Source of the DNA: Chromatiaceae bacterium
GTDB taxonomy: Bacteria > Pseudomonadota > Gammaproteobacteria > Chromatiales > Chromatiaceae
Assembly (NCBI GenBank): GCA_019356535.1
Contig: CP037918.1
Coordinates: 1,178,001 to 1,242,000, forward strand
Direction: 5' to 3'
Length of the DNA stretch: 64,000 bases
Below the pieces are notes generated by a model. That model was not told the DNA's origin and ran no database searches. It was given only the letters and a program-made list of their open reading frames with translations. The position numbers were made by a program, and so were the translations under genes. This document shows positions 26,672 to 35,478 of this stretch, one piece after another. How positions within the stretch are numbered: the stretch's first letter is position 1; every line of letters begins with the position of its first letter.

Positions 26672-29047
26672 ATGCGATTCAGCGAAGCCTGGTTGCGTGA
26701 ATGGGTGAATCCCGACATCTCCACCGCCGAGCTGGCCGACCAGCTCAGTATGGCGGGGCTGGAGGTGGATTCGGTGGAGCCGGCCGCGCCGGCGTTCAGC
26801 GGCGTGGTGGTCGGCCAGGTGCTCTCTTGCGAGAAGCATCCCGATGCCGACAAGCTCAGCGTCTGCCGGGTGGAGGTGGGCGGCGAGGAGCCTCTGCAGA
26901 TCGTGTGCGGTGCGCGCAACGTGGCGGCCGGGCAGAAGGTGCCCGTGGCCACGGTGGGCGCACGTCTGCCGGGTGATTTCAAGATCAAGAAGTCGAAACT
27001 GCGCGGTGTCGTGTCACAGGGCATGATCTGCTCGGCCAGCGAACTGGGATTGGCGGAATCGTCCGACGGCATCATGGTCTTGCCGGAAGACGCCCCGGTG
27101 GGCGAGGACTTCCGTGCCTGGCTGGATCTGGACGATGCCTGCATCGACGTGGATCTGACGCCGGATCGCGGTGATTGCCTGAGCGTGGCCGGTATCGCGC
27201 GTGAGGTGGCGGTGCTCAACCGCGCGCCGCTGCGCGGCGAGGTCATCGAGCCGGTCAATCCCGAGCTCACCGACACCTTTCCGGTGACGGTGGAAGCGCC
27301 CGAGGCTTGCCCCCGCTATGTCTGCCGGGTGATTCGTGGCATCGATCCCGATGCGCAGACCCCGCTGTGGATGGTCGAGCGCCTGCGCCGCGGCGGCGTG
27401 CGCGCCATCTCCCCGGTGGTGGATGTCACCAACTACGTGATGCTCGAGCTCGGCCAGCCCATGCACGGTTTCGATCTCGACCGGTTGCAAGGCGGGGTTA
27501 CCGTGCGCATGGCGCAGAACGGCGAGGCGCTGACCCTGCTTGATGGCAGCGAGGTGACGCTGCGCGACGACACCCTGGTGATCGCCGACGGCAAGGGGCC
27601 GCTGGCGCTGGCCGGTATCATGGGCGGTGAGGACAGCGGAGTGACCGGCGCTACCCGCAATGTGTTGCTGGAGGCCGCTTTCTTCGCGCCGCTGGCGATC
27701 GCTGGCAAGGCGCGCAGCTATGGTCTGCATACCGATTCTTCACACCGTTTCGAGCGGGGTGTCGATCCCGAGCTGCCGGTGCGCGCCATGGAATATGCCA
27801 CCGCGCTGCTGCTTGAGATCGCCGGCGGCCAGGCCGGGCCGGTCAGCGAGACGGTGAGCGAGGCGCAGCTGCCGGTGCGGCAACCCATTCGCCTGCGCCG
27901 TGCACGTATCCCGCGCATCCTGGGGATCGAACTGGCCGACGCCGAGGTGCAGGAGATTCTCGAGCGCCTGGGCATGCAGGTGCAGGAGGTCGAGGAGGGC
28001 TGGGACGTGACTCCGCCGAGCAGCCGCTTCGACATCGCCATCGAGGTGGACCTGATCGAGGAGCTGGGGCGCATCCACGGCTATGCCAACATCCCGGCCA
28101 GTCTGCGCGCCGCGCCGGTCACCATCGCCGCGCAGCCCGAGGCAGCCTTCCGTCTCGACCGCGCGCGTGACACCCTGGTCGACCGGGACTATCACGAGGT
28201 CATCACTTACAGCTTCATCAGCCCGGAGATGGCTGAGCAGGTCACCCCGGACATCGCTCCGGTGCGCTTGAGCAATCCCATCTCTGCCGACATGTCGGTG
28301 ATGCGCGCCAGCCTGTGGCCCGGACTGTTGGGCGCAGCGCGACACAACCTGGCGCGCCAGCAGGAGCGGGTGCGGATCTTCGAGTCGGGGCTCACCTTCG
28401 AGCGTATTGCCGGTGAGATTGCGCAGCGCCCGCGGCTGGGGGGGCTGATCTGCGGCCCGGTGGTCGACACCCAGTGGGGGCAGGCCGCGCGCAAGGCCGA
28501 CTTCTTTGATCTCAAGGGCGACCTGGAGGCCGTACTCACCCAGGTTGCGCCGGCGCAAGACTTCGGTTTCGTGGCAGCCGAGCACCCAGCCCTTCACCCG
28601 GGACAGACCGCACGAGTGCTCTATCACGGGCAGGCCATCGGCTGGATCGGGGCGGTGCATCCGCAGTTGCAGCAGCGGCTGGATCTGCCGGCGACCTATG
28701 TCTTCGAGGTTTCGCTCGAAGAGCTGGCTACAGGGCGCTTGCCGGCCTTCGAGCCCTTGTCCAAGTACCCGGCGATTCGCCGTGACTTTGCCATTGTGGT
28801 GGCGCGCGAGACGAGCTGGGCCCAGGTCCGTGAGGTGGCGCGCAAGGCAGCGCCTGAAATTGTTCGCGAGATCCTGTTGTTTGACGTCTATACCGGCGAG
28901 AATATAGATTCCGATCGAAAAAGCCTCGCTTTGAGCTTGATTTTACAGGATTCTTCGCACACTCTTACTGAAGAGGAAGTCGAACGGGCCGGCCAGGCGG
29001 TGCTGGATGCCCTGGCCGGGGAATTGTCCGCTACGTTGAGAGACTAG
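26672..29047 (+). CDS. pheT: PheT, phenylalanyl-tRNA synthetase beta subunit
   Basis: A 791-residue subunit with the full domain set. The N-terminal tRNA-binding EMAP-like domain ([20 protein letters not shown], about 45-150) is followed by the B3/B4 editing domain (residues about 210-390, with [20 protein letters not shown]), the B5 domain ([20 protein letters not shown]), a catalytic-like core and the C-terminal ferredoxin-fold anticodon-binding domain starting [18 protein letters not shown]. Length is normal (about 795). It is followed by ihfA, as in other gammaproteobacteria. Confidence 0.96.
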   Translation: MRFSEAWLREWVNPDISTAELADQLSMAGLEVDSVEPAAPAFSGVVVGQVLSCEKHPDADKLSVCRVEVGGEEPLQIVCGARNVAAGQKVPVATVGARLPGDFKIKKSKLRGVVSQGMICSASELGLAESSDGIMVLPEDAPVGEDFRAWLDLDDACIDVDLTPDRGDCLSVAGIAREVAVLNRAPLRGEVIEPVNPELTDTFPVTVEAPEACPRYVCRVIRGIDPDAQTPLWMVERLRRGGVRAISPVVDVTNYVMLELGQPMHGFDLDRLQGGVTVRMAQNGEALTLLDGSEVTLRDDTLVIADGKGPLALAGIMGGEDSGVTGATRNVLLEAAFFAPLAIAGKARSYGLHTDSSHRFERGVDPELPVRAMEYATALLLEIAGGQAGPVSETVSEAQLPVRQPIRLRRARIPRILGIELADAEVQEILERLGMQVQEVEEGWDVTPPSSRFDIAIEVDLIEELGRIHGYANIPASLRAAPVTIAAQPEAAFRLDRARDTLVDRDYHEVITYSFISPEMAEQVTPDIAPVRLSNPISADMSVMRASLWPGLLGAARHNLARQQERVRIFESGLTFERIAGEIAQRPRLGGLICGPVVDTQWGQAARKADFFDLKGDLEAVLTQVAPAQDFGFVAAEHPALHPGQTARVLYHGQAIGWIGAVHPQLQQRLDLPATYVFEVSLEELATGRLPAFEPLSKYPAIRRDFAIVVARETSWAQVREVARKAAPEIVREILLFDVYTGENIDSDRKSLALSLILQDSSHTLTEEEVERAGQAVLDALAGELSATLRD

Positions 29048-29057
29048 GTTTATCGTT

Positions 29058-29378
29058 ATGGCATTGACCAAGGCCGACATGGCTGAACATCTGTTCGAGG
29101 AGCTTGGGTTGAACAAGCGCGAAGCCAAGGAAATGGTGGAGATGTTCTTCGAGGAGATTCGCCAGGCCCTGGAAGACGGGCGCCAGGTGAAGTTGTCGGG
29201 CTTCGGAAATTTCGACTTGCGAGAAAAGCGCCAGCGGCCCGGGCGCAACCCCAAGACTGGCGAGGAGATTCCGATCTCTGCGCGCCGCGTGGTTACCTTC
29301 CGGCCCGGCCAGAAGCTCAAGGCCCGGGTAGAGGCCTACACCCAGCAGCAGGCGGCGGCCGAGCAGCGGACCGGTTGA
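29058..29378 (+). CDS. ihfA: IhfA, integration host factor alpha subunit
   Basis: A 106-residue DNA-bending protein of the HU/IHF family. It shows [20 protein letters not shown], the dimer core [17 protein letters not shown], and the DNA-intercalating beta-arm with [20 protein letters not shown] that places a proline in the minor groove. The neighbours, pheT upstream and a MerR-like gene downstream, confirm the alpha rather than beta subunit. IHF is needed for many recombination and sigma-54 events. A slightly longer C-terminus than E. coli (99 residues) is present. Confidence 0.96.
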   Translation: MALTKADMAEHLFEELGLNKREAKEMVEMFFEEIRQALEDGRQVKLSGFGNFDLREKRQRPGRNPKTGEEIPISARRVVTFRPGQKLKARVEAYTQQQAAAEQRTG

Positions 29379-29389
29379 GGTAGTAGCTT

Positions 29390-29755
29390 ATGCTCGATCC
29401 CGAGAGCAGCAATCTGGAACTGCCGCCGATACCCGGCAAGCGCTATTTCACCATCGGTGAGGTGGCTGAGTTGTGCCAGGTCAAGCCGCACGTGCTCCGT
29501 TACTGGGAGCAGGAGTTCCCCCAGCTCAAGCCGGTCAAGCGGCGCGGCAACCGGCGCTATTACCAGCGTCACGACGTTGAGCTGATCCGCCATATCCGTA
29601 GCCTGCTCTACGAGCAGGGCTTCACCATCGGCGGGGCGCGTCAGCGCCTGGAAGACGGGGATGACGAGGCCGGCAAGGCCAAGGCTGCCGATCCGCAACT
29701 GGTTCGCGAGTTGCGCGAGGAGTTAGAGGCCATCCTGCAATTGCTCGAGGCCTGA
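29390..29755 (+). CDS. MerR-family transcriptional regulator
   Basis: A 121-residue regulator that directly follows ihfA by 11 bases and is probably co-transcribed. The MerR winged helix is at residues 20-88: YFTIGEVAELCQVKPHVLRY, then WEQEFPQLKPVKRRGNRRYY and DVELIRHIRSLLYEQGFTI. The C-terminal coiled coil (VRELREELEAILQLLEA) allows dimerisation. There are no metal-binding cysteines, so the ligand is unknown. The ihfA-merR pairing is conserved in gammaproteobacteria; the regulator's target has not been settled. Confidence 0.9.
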   Translation: MLDPESSNLELPPIPGKRYFTIGEVAELCQVKPHVLRYWEQEFPQLKPVKRRGNRRYYQRHDVELIRHIRSLLYEQGFTIGGARQRLEDGDDEAGKAKAADPQLVRELREELEAILQLLEA

Positions 29756-29771
29756 TCGGGCTGTTTTCAAA

Positions 29772-29800
29772 TTGACAAACGCCGCATGCCCCTCTAGCAT
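29772..29800 (+). promoter_or_regulatory. Promoter of tRNA-Pro
   Basis: A perfect -35 box TTGACA (29772-29777), a 17-base spacer and a -10 box TAGCAT (29795-29800) lie 14 bases before the tRNA 5' end. A GC-rich discriminator (GCGCCTCTC) follows, as expected for a stringently controlled stable RNA. Confidence 0.8.
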
Positions 29801-29814
29801 GCGCCTCTCGTTTT

Positions 29815-29891
29815 CGGAGCGTAGCGCAGCCTGGTAGCGCACCACAATGGGGTTGTGGGGGTCGGGAGTTCGAATCTCCCCGCTCCGACCA
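29815..29891 (+). tRNA. proL: tRNA-Pro (anticodon GGG)
   Basis: A 77-base tRNA including an encoded CCA. The acceptor stem CGGAGCG/CGCTCCG is perfect. The D arm is GCGCAGCCTGGTAGCGC, the anticodon stem is CCACA/TGTGG with loop ATGGGGT giving anticodon GGG, and the T arm holds GTTCGAATC. It reads CCC and CCU proline codons. Its own promoter and terminator flank it. Confidence 0.95.
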
Positions 29892-29929
29892 GTATCGATC
29901 CGCCCTCTGCTCCCAGAGGGTCTTGCAAG

Positions 29930-29950
29930 GCCCCGCCCGTCGGGGCTTTT
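29930..29950 (+). terminator. Intrinsic terminator after tRNA-Pro
   Basis: GCCCCG (29930-29935) and CGGGGC (29941-29946) form a six-pair stem with a five-base loop, followed by TTTT. A second hairpin, CCCTCTG/CAGAGGG, lies just upstream (29903-29920). Confidence 0.8.
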
Positions 29951-29975
29951 GCGTATCTGTCCGTCGCGATGCCTC

Positions 29976-30803
29976 ATGCCCGAAGGCCCCGAGATCAAGC
30001 GTACTGCCGATTGCCTGGCTGATGCCCTTGCCGGCCAGCACTTGCGGCAGGTTCGTTTCGCGGTGCCGGGCCTGCAGGCTTGGGAGGACCGGCTTGCAGG
30101 CACCCGGGTGCTGTCGGTGATGGCGCGCGGCAAGGCGCTGCTTACCCGTTTCGACAACGGCATGACGCTCTATACCCATAATCAGCTCTACGGCCGCTGG
30201 GAAGTGGTCGAGGGCAGGCGGCTGCCATCGTCACGCCGCCGGCTGCGTCTGGTGCTGGGCACCCGCAGTCATCTGGCCTTGCTCTATAGCGCCACCGAGA
30301 TCGAGATGCTGGATGAAGAAGCGCTGGCCGCGCACCCTTACCTGTCACGCCTGGGGCCGGAACTGCTCGATCCGGGCGTTGATGCGGCACAGGTGAAGGC
30401 GCGTCTGCTGCATCACCCGCGACGTGCTCTGTCCGGCCTGTTGCAGGATCAGTCGGTACTCGCGGGGATCGGCAACTATCTCTGTTGCGAGATTCTGCAC
30501 GTGGCGGGTCTGCATCCGCGTCGGCGGCTGGCCGACTTGGCATCCGAACAGGTGGACAGGCTGGCCGCGACCTGCCTTGCATTGACCCGCCGGTCCTACC
30601 TGACTGCGGGTATCACCAATGACCTGTACCGTGCAGAATGTCTGCGTGCCGAGGGTCATACCTTCGAGGAGCGTCGCTTTCACGTCTACCGGCGTGAGGG
30701 ACTGGCCTGTTATCGCTGTGGTGGAGAGATCGTGAAGGCCCGCATCGGGGGGCAGCCGATCTACTTTTGCCCGGGGTGTCAGCCGTTGTCGGAGGCTCCC
30801 TGA
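29976..30803 (+). CDS. nei: Endonuclease VIII-like DNA glycosylase (Nei/Fpg family)
   Basis: A 275-residue base-excision-repair enzyme. It begins with MPEGPEIKR, whose Pro and Glu are the catalytic N-terminal residues, so the ATG at 29976 is certain. The helix-two-turn-helix segment contains DQSVLAGIGNYLCCEIL, and the C-terminal zinc finger is CYRCGGEIVKARIGGQ followed by YFCPGCQ. MPEGPEI instead of the MPELPEV start of Fpg points to the Nei branch, which removes oxidised pyrimidines. The stop codon lies inside a palindrome. Confidence 0.92.
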   Translation: MPEGPEIKRTADCLADALAGQHLRQVRFAVPGLQAWEDRLAGTRVLSVMARGKALLTRFDNGMTLYTHNQLYGRWEVVEGRRLPSSRRRLRLVLGTRSHLALLYSATEIEMLDEEALAAHPYLSRLGPELLDPGVDAAQVKARLLHHPRRALSGLLQDQSVLAGIGNYLCCEILHVAGLHPRRRLADLASEQVDRLAATCLALTRRSYLTAGITNDLYRAECLRAEGHTFEERRFHVYRREGLACYRCGGEIVKARIGGQPIYFCPGCQPLSEAP

Positions 30804-30812
30804 GGAGCCTCC
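30791..30812. terminator. Palindrome spanning the nei stop codon
   Basis: GGAGGCTCC (30791-30799) and GGAGCCTCC (30804-30812) pair perfectly around CTGA, which holds the nei stop codon. The next gene is convergent. There is no T-run, so termination strength is uncertain. Confidence 0.45.
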
Positions 30813-30946
30813 AGCCTGGGCGGGGCGTGGGAAGAAGGGAAGTCCTTGTCGGGATCTCGCCTCTCTGCCGTCCCGCACATGAGGGTGGGGAAGAGGGGGC
30901 TTGCTCGGCGACTCTCAGCCCCGGGCCCCAGGGAGAGAGCTGATCG

Positions 30947-32989
30947 CTAGAACAGCCCCAGCCAGCCTTTTTTCCTGCCCTGTTGTTCGACCAGTGCAAG
31001 GAGCCGTTCGTCGCCCGAGGCGCGTGCCAGATCGACCGGCGAGTCGTCGTTGTGGTTGCGCAGGCGCAGGTCAGCCCCACGCTCGAGCAGCAGGCGCACC
31101 GCGTCGTGCCGGTGGTTGACGATGGCGAGCATGAGGGCGGTATTGCCTTTCTTGTTTCGCCAGTCCAGCGTTGCGCCGGCCTTCAGCAGGGCGTTCATGA
31201 CCGTGGCATGGCCGCGTCCGGCCGCCACCATCAGAGGGGTGTTGCCGGCCTTGTCCGTGGAATCCACCGGGATGCCTGCCTTGAGCAGTTCATCTACCCA
31301 GTCGAGGGAGCCGACGCGCGCTGCTTCGTGAAGCAGGGTGGCGCCGTTGGTATCCCGATAGCCTGTCGAGGCGCCATTGCGCAGCAGCAGGCGGCCGAGC
31401 TCCAGTTGCCCGCTGGTGACCGCGAGCGACAGGGCGCTACGGCCGTGGCGGTCGCGCTGGTCCGGTTTGCGGACATGCTGGATGAGCAGGCGTGCCAGCT
31501 GGTCGTTCTGTGCCTCGATGGCGCGCATCAGCGGGGTGATCCCGTCCTTGTCGGCACGATCCGGGCTGGCGCCAGCGGCGATGAGTTGCCTGACGATCTC
31601 GGCGGAGCCGCGGCGCACTGCCGCCAGCAGCGGATTTTCACCCCGGGAGCCGCCGGCGTCCGGGCGGGCACCGGCATCCAGGAGTGCGGCGACAGCCCTG
31701 GTGTGCCCCTGTTCGGCCGCCCAGTACAGCGGAGTGCCCCGGGTGCGCTTGTCGTTTATTGGCGCGCCGGCGCGCAACAGGGCCTTTATGGTGGCGACAT
31801 CACCATTCCAGGCGGCGCGGGTGAGCGGTGAATGGCCTTCGGCGTCAACTTCGTCGATGCGGGCGCCGTTCTCGATGAGATGCTCGACCAGTTCGGCATC
31901 ACCCTGCCAGGCGGCGAGCATCAACGGCGACCAGCCGGCGTGTTGGCCCTTGCCCTGGGTGGTCTGACGCAAGGCGTGCAGGCGGGCTTCGGCACTGACC
32001 GCGGGTCGGGGACGACGGGCCACGGCCACGGGCCTGGCCCCTGCCTTGCGCAGCAGGGTTTGCAGTTCGGGCTTGCCGCGTGCCAGTTCCAGCGGTCCTG
32101 CACCCTTGTCGTTGGTGATGTTCACACGGGCGCCGCCGGCCAGCAGGGCGCGTGCCGCTTCAGTATGGCCACGTGCCACGGCGGCCAGCAGCGGGGTGTT
32201 GCCCAGCTTGTCCTTGTGATGAATGTCCGCACCGCCGGCGAGCAGGGCCTTGATGCTCTCGACATCGCCATTGCCGGCTGCGGCGAGCAGGGGAGTATCG
32301 CCGTAGCGATCCGCGAGGTTGGGATTGGCGCCGTGCTGCAACAGCAGGCGCACGGCCTTCGGGTGCCGGTTGGCGGCGGCCTCGATCAAGGCGGTGCGGC
32401 CGTACTTGTCGCGGGCGTTGATCTTGATGCCCTTTTTTCCAAGCAGTTTGCGCAGGCGCTCGAGATCGCCAGCGAGCGCGGCCTGGCGCAGGCGTTCGGC
32501 AGCCGCGACCTGCTTGCCGGCAAGCAACAGGTGTTCGTCGTCACGTGGCGATCTGTCGACCTTGCCGGCGGGCAGTTTTTTCAGGTAGGCGGTGGCACGC
32601 CGGTGGCCCTGGCCGCTGGCCTTTTCCAGCCACTCGCGGGCGCGCGCGCGATCGGCCTTTACCCCCCAGCCGCGGGCGTACATCACGCCGATGTTGTACT
32701 GGGCATCCTTGTGTCCTTGAAGGGCAGCCTTTTCGAACCAATGGGCGGCCTTGGCGTGGTCGACCTTCACGCCACGGCCCGTGCGATAGAGCGCGCCCAG
32801 GCGATACTGGGCTTCGGCATTGCCCTCGTTGGCGAGGCGTTTCAACAGTGCAGCCGCCTTGTCGAAGTTGCGCTGACGGACGGCCAGTTCGACAGCCTGC
32901 AGGTCGGTGCTTGCATCGGCCAGGACTGTGTCAAACGGGGCCAGGGCCGTCAGCGACAACAGGCAGCCCAGGAATAAACGGGTTTTCAT
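30947..32989 (-). CDS. Secreted Sel1-repeat plus ankyrin-repeat protein
   Basis: A 680-residue exported repeat protein. It has a signal peptide (RLFLGCLLSLTALAPFDTVL), then Sel1-type repeats at about residues 45-150 (AQYRLGALYRTGRGVKVDHA and AQYNIGVMYARGWGVKADRA). From about 170 to 670 there are some 14 ankyrin repeats with the G-TPL-AA pattern (GRTALIEAAANRHPKAVRLL, GNTPLLAAVARGHTEAARAL). It is a protein-protein scaffold with no catalytic domain. The start is four bases after the stop of the upstream flavoprotein gene, so the two are one operon. Its place beside the multiheme cytochrome genes suggests a periplasmic scaffold or assembly role, which is inference. Confidence 0.85.
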   Translation of the reverse strand: MKTRLFLGCLLSLTALAPFDTVLADASTDLQAVELAVRQRNFDKAAALLKRLANEGNAEAQYRLGALYRTGRGVKVDHAKAAHWFEKAALQGHKDAQYNIGVMYARGWGVKADRARAREWLEKASGQGHRRATAYLKKLPAGKVDRSPRDDEHLLLAGKQVAAAERLRQAALAGDLERLRKLLGKKGIKINARDKYGRTALIEAAANRHPKAVRLLLQHGANPNLADRYGDTPLLAAAGNGDVESIKALLAGGADIHHKDKLGNTPLLAAVARGHTEAARALLAGGARVNITNDKGAGPLELARGKPELQTLLRKAGARPVAVARRPRPAVSAEARLHALRQTTQGKGQHAGWSPLMLAAWQGDAELVEHLIENGARIDEVDAEGHSPLTRAAWNGDVATIKALLRAGAPINDKRTRGTPLYWAAEQGHTRAVAALLDAGARPDAGGSRGENPLLAAVRRGSAEIVRQLIAAGASPDRADKDGITPLMRAIEAQNDQLARLLIQHVRKPDQRDRHGRSALSLAVTSGQLELGRLLLRNGASTGYRDTNGATLLHEAARVGSLDWVDELLKAGIPVDSTDKAGNTPLMVAAGRGHATVMNALLKAGATLDWRNKKGNTALMLAIVNHRHDAVRLLLERGADLRLRNHNDDSPVDLARASGDERLLALVEQQGRKKGWLGLF

Positions 32990-32993
32990 GGGG

Positions 32994-34304
32994 TCACGCT
33001 TCTCCACGTTTGGTGACGACCTCGATGCCGATCCGTTCCAGGAAGGGGGTGGGCAGGATGCCACCCGCGTTGATGATGACGGCATCGTTGGGAATCTCGA
33101 TACGTTCGCCTTCCTGATCGAGGACGACGTGGTCCGGGTGAATCTCCTTGACATTGGATTTGAGCAGGAGATCGATGCGTCCGTCCTCGACCATGCGCTC
33201 CAGACGTTCGCGGTTCTTGCGCTTGGCGCGGGTGATGGCGCCGCTGCGATAGGACAGGGTGACGGTGGTGTCTGGTTGCTCGGCGATCGAGCAGGCGGCC
33301 TCCAGGGCCGAGTCGCCACCGCCGACGACCAGCACCTTCTGGCCCCGGTATTGCTCGGGATCGATCATCCGGTAGACCACCTTGGGCTGATCTTCGCCGG
33401 GCACGCCCAGCTTGCGCGGGGTGCCGCGCCGCCCCAGGCAGAGCAGGAGGTGACGGGTACGGTATTCACCCTTGGTGGTGACCACGCGGAAGCCGTCGTT
33501 CTCCTTGTGCACCTCATCGAGGCGTTCGCTGTAGTGGATCTCCACGCCGGTTTCGCGCTCGACCTTCTGCCAGAAGGCGAGCAGTTCTTCTTTCTGCAAC
33601 TCGCGAAACTTGACCAGGCCGACGATCGGGAGCTCGGCCGGCTGGGTCATGACCAGCTTGCCGCGCGGAAACTGGAACACAGTGCCCCCCAGAGAGTCCT
33701 GTTCGATGGTGCGGTAGCGCAGGCCGTGCTGTTTGGCCCCCAGGGTGGCGGAGAAGCCGGCCGGACCTGCGCCCACGATGAGCACATCCAGCCAGTCGCC
33801 TGTGGCCTTGTTTTCCTTGCAGCGCCGGGCGATCACGTCCATGGCTTGTCGGCCCTGGGTGATGGCGTTGCGGATCAGGCCCATGCCGCCCAGCTCGCCG
33901 GCAATGAAGATGCCGGGCACATTGGTCTCGAATTCCTCGGAGACCAGTGGCAAGTCCACGCCACGGCGTTCGGTACCGAACACCAGGGTGATGGCGTCGT
34001 GCGGACAGGCCGCCCGACAGGCGCCATGACCGATGCAGTCGGTGGGGTTTATCAGTTCCACCCGGCCGCGAATCATGCCGAGCACGAAGTGTCCCGGTTG
34101 TTCCGGGCAGGCGCTTACGCAGGCGCCGCACCCCTTGCAGCGTGCTGGATCGATCTTGGGATGCAGCGAGGCCGGTTCGGTCAGTCCGGCGGCCGCGGCC
34201 TCGGAGCGCAAGGTGCGGGCCTTGCGTTCATGCCGGCCCTTGAGGCCGCCGTAGATAGCCCAGATGGCCATCAGAAGGACGATATAGGGAGCACTCTCGA
34301 TCAT
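32994..34304 (-). CDS. Membrane-anchored ferredoxin/flavoprotein oxidoreductase
   Basis: A 436-residue protein. One N-terminal membrane helix (MIESAPYIVLLMAIWAIYGG) precedes a two-cluster ferredoxin domain at about residues 50-115. The first cluster is canonical (CKGCGACVSACP). The second has His for the second Cys (CIGHGACRAACP). Then comes a thioredoxin-reductase-like FAD/NAD(P)H half: DVLIVGAGPAGFSATLG (FAD), KVLVVGGGDSALEAACSI (NAD(P)H) and IINAGGILPTPFLERIGI. The CxxC redox pair of true thioredoxin reductases is absent, so electrons probably pass between NAD(P)H, FAD and the iron-sulphur clusters. It is divergent from the cytochrome genes and coupled to the ankyrin gene. Confidence 0.88.
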   Translation of the reverse strand: MIESAPYIVLLMAIWAIYGGLKGRHERKARTLRSEAAAAGLTEPASLHPKIDPARCKGCGACVSACPEQPGHFVLGMIRGRVELINPTDCIGHGACRAACPHDAITLVFGTERRGVDLPLVSEEFETNVPGIFIAGELGGMGLIRNAITQGRQAMDVIARRCKENKATGDWLDVLIVGAGPAGFSATLGAKQHGLRYRTIEQDSLGGTVFQFPRGKLVMTQPAELPIVGLVKFRELQKEELLAFWQKVERETGVEIHYSERLDEVHKENDGFRVVTTKGEYRTRHLLLCLGRRGTPRKLGVPGEDQPKVVYRMIDPEQYRGQKVLVVGGGDSALEAACSIAEQPDTTVTLSYRSGAITRAKRKNRERLERMVEDGRIDLLLKSNVKEIHPDHVVLDQEGERIEIPNDAVIINAGGILPTPFLERIGIEVVTKRGEA

Positions 34305-34590
34305 GCGTATCGTTGGGTGATTCGTGAAACAGATCGCATTTCGTCATCGCTTCGGGAACGAAGTTAACGCTTCGACCATCGAAAGCCCGGAACATTCCCT
34401 GCGATTGTCTACGATGGTATGCATCGGCTGGATACGGTCGGCAGGGTTTTCAGGCCGCGTTTCATGCATCCGGGCGAGCCCTGAGTCTGGCCGAACCTGG
34501 AGGGGAACGCCTTGATCCAGTTCACGACCTGACCTCGGTGAACAGGTCGTAAAGCGTGATTTCATCGCTCAGGACATATCCGAGGGTCCC

Positions 34591-35463
34591 ATGTCATTTG
34601 TGCAGGTTTCATCGAGACGGAAAGAGATGGCGATATCGAGCGAATGGCGACGCCAGATGATCTATATCGTGACGTCGGCGGTGATCCTGCTGCCGCTGTG
34701 GGTGGCCTGGCAGCAACGCGAATATCGCTACATCACGCCGGAGCAGGGCCTGGGGTACTGGTTGGGCATCATTGGCGCTTCGCTGATGCTGTTGTTGCTG
34801 CTGTATCCACTGCGCAAGCGTTCGCGGGCGATGGCGCGTTTCGGTACGGTGCGACAGTGGTTCATCGTGCATCAGCTGTTCGGGATGCTGGGGCCGATGC
34901 TGATCGTGCTGCATTCGAATTTCTCATTGGGTTCGCTGAATGGGCGCATTGCATTGGTCAGCATGTTGACGGTCGCCTTCAGCGGTCTGATCGGACGTTA
35001 TCTGTATGGGCGCTCGCATCATGGTATGGCCGGCCATCGCGAGGCACTGGCCCTGCTGCGTGCCGAGGAAGCGCAGCAACGCCGGGGGTTGCGGGTGTTT
35101 TTCGAGCGGGTTCCTGGACTGGAAGAAGAGTTGCAGGCGCTGGAAGGTTCGCTGGCCGCTCATGATGAAGGTTTCGTAGGGGCGGCGCGTGCCGCGCTGT
35201 CGGTCGGACGCCGGGCGCGCCGGGTGCGGCGCAAGGCCTTGCGGGCGTTGCGTGCCGCTGTGCGGCGCGCTCCGGCCGGCGAGAAACTCGACTACCGGGA
35301 GATCCGGCGCGAGATCCAGGCCTATATCCGTACCGCAGTGAAAGTGGCCCAGTTCGATTTCTTCGAGCGCTTGTTGTCCCTGTGGCATATGCTGCACATG
35401 CCATTGTTCATCCTGCTGATTATCACGGCGGTCTTCCACGTCATCGCGGTCCACATGTACTGA
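34591..35463 (+). CDS. His-rich polytopic membrane protein, b-type-cytochrome-like
   Basis: A 290-residue inner-membrane protein with about five helices: MIYIVTSAVILLPLWVAW, YWLGIIGASLMLLLLLYPL, WFIVHQLFGMLGPMLIVLHS, RIALVSMLTVAFSGLIGRYL, and LLSLWHMLHMPLFILLIITA continuing into FHVIAVHMY. Histidines sit in helix 3 (HQLFG, LHSNF) and the last helix (WHMLHM, FHVIAVH), spaced as in diheme b-type quinol oxidoreductases and ferric-reductase-like proteins. A charged helical loop of about 130 residues lies between helices 4 and 5. Heme b binding is inferred. An in-frame ATG at 34627 is an equally good start. It sits 16 bases before the 24-heme cytochrome and probably passes electrons to it. Confidence 0.75.
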   Translation: MSFVQVSSRRKEMAISSEWRRQMIYIVTSAVILLPLWVAWQQREYRYITPEQGLGYWLGIIGASLMLLLLLYPLRKRSRAMARFGTVRQWFIVHQLFGMLGPMLIVLHSNFSLGSLNGRIALVSMLTVAFSGLIGRYLYGRSHHGMAGHREALALLRAEEAQQRRGLRVFFERVPGLEEELQALEGSLAAHDEGFVGAARAALSVGRRARRVRRKALRALRAAVRRAPAGEKLDYREIRREIQAYIRTAVKVAQFDFFERLLSLWHMLHMPLFILLIITAVFHVIAVHMY

Positions 35464-35478
35464 CCCGGAGCGTCAAAT

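Noticed and set aside
33000-34304. Thioredoxin reductase as the flavoprotein's identity
   Set aside because: The fold is similar, but the CxxC redox pair is absent and a ferredoxin domain with a membrane anchor is fused in front.
32907-34367. Open frame of 486 codons on the plus strand
   Set aside because: Antisense to the ferredoxin/flavoprotein, which has unambiguous FAD, NAD and Fe-S motifs.
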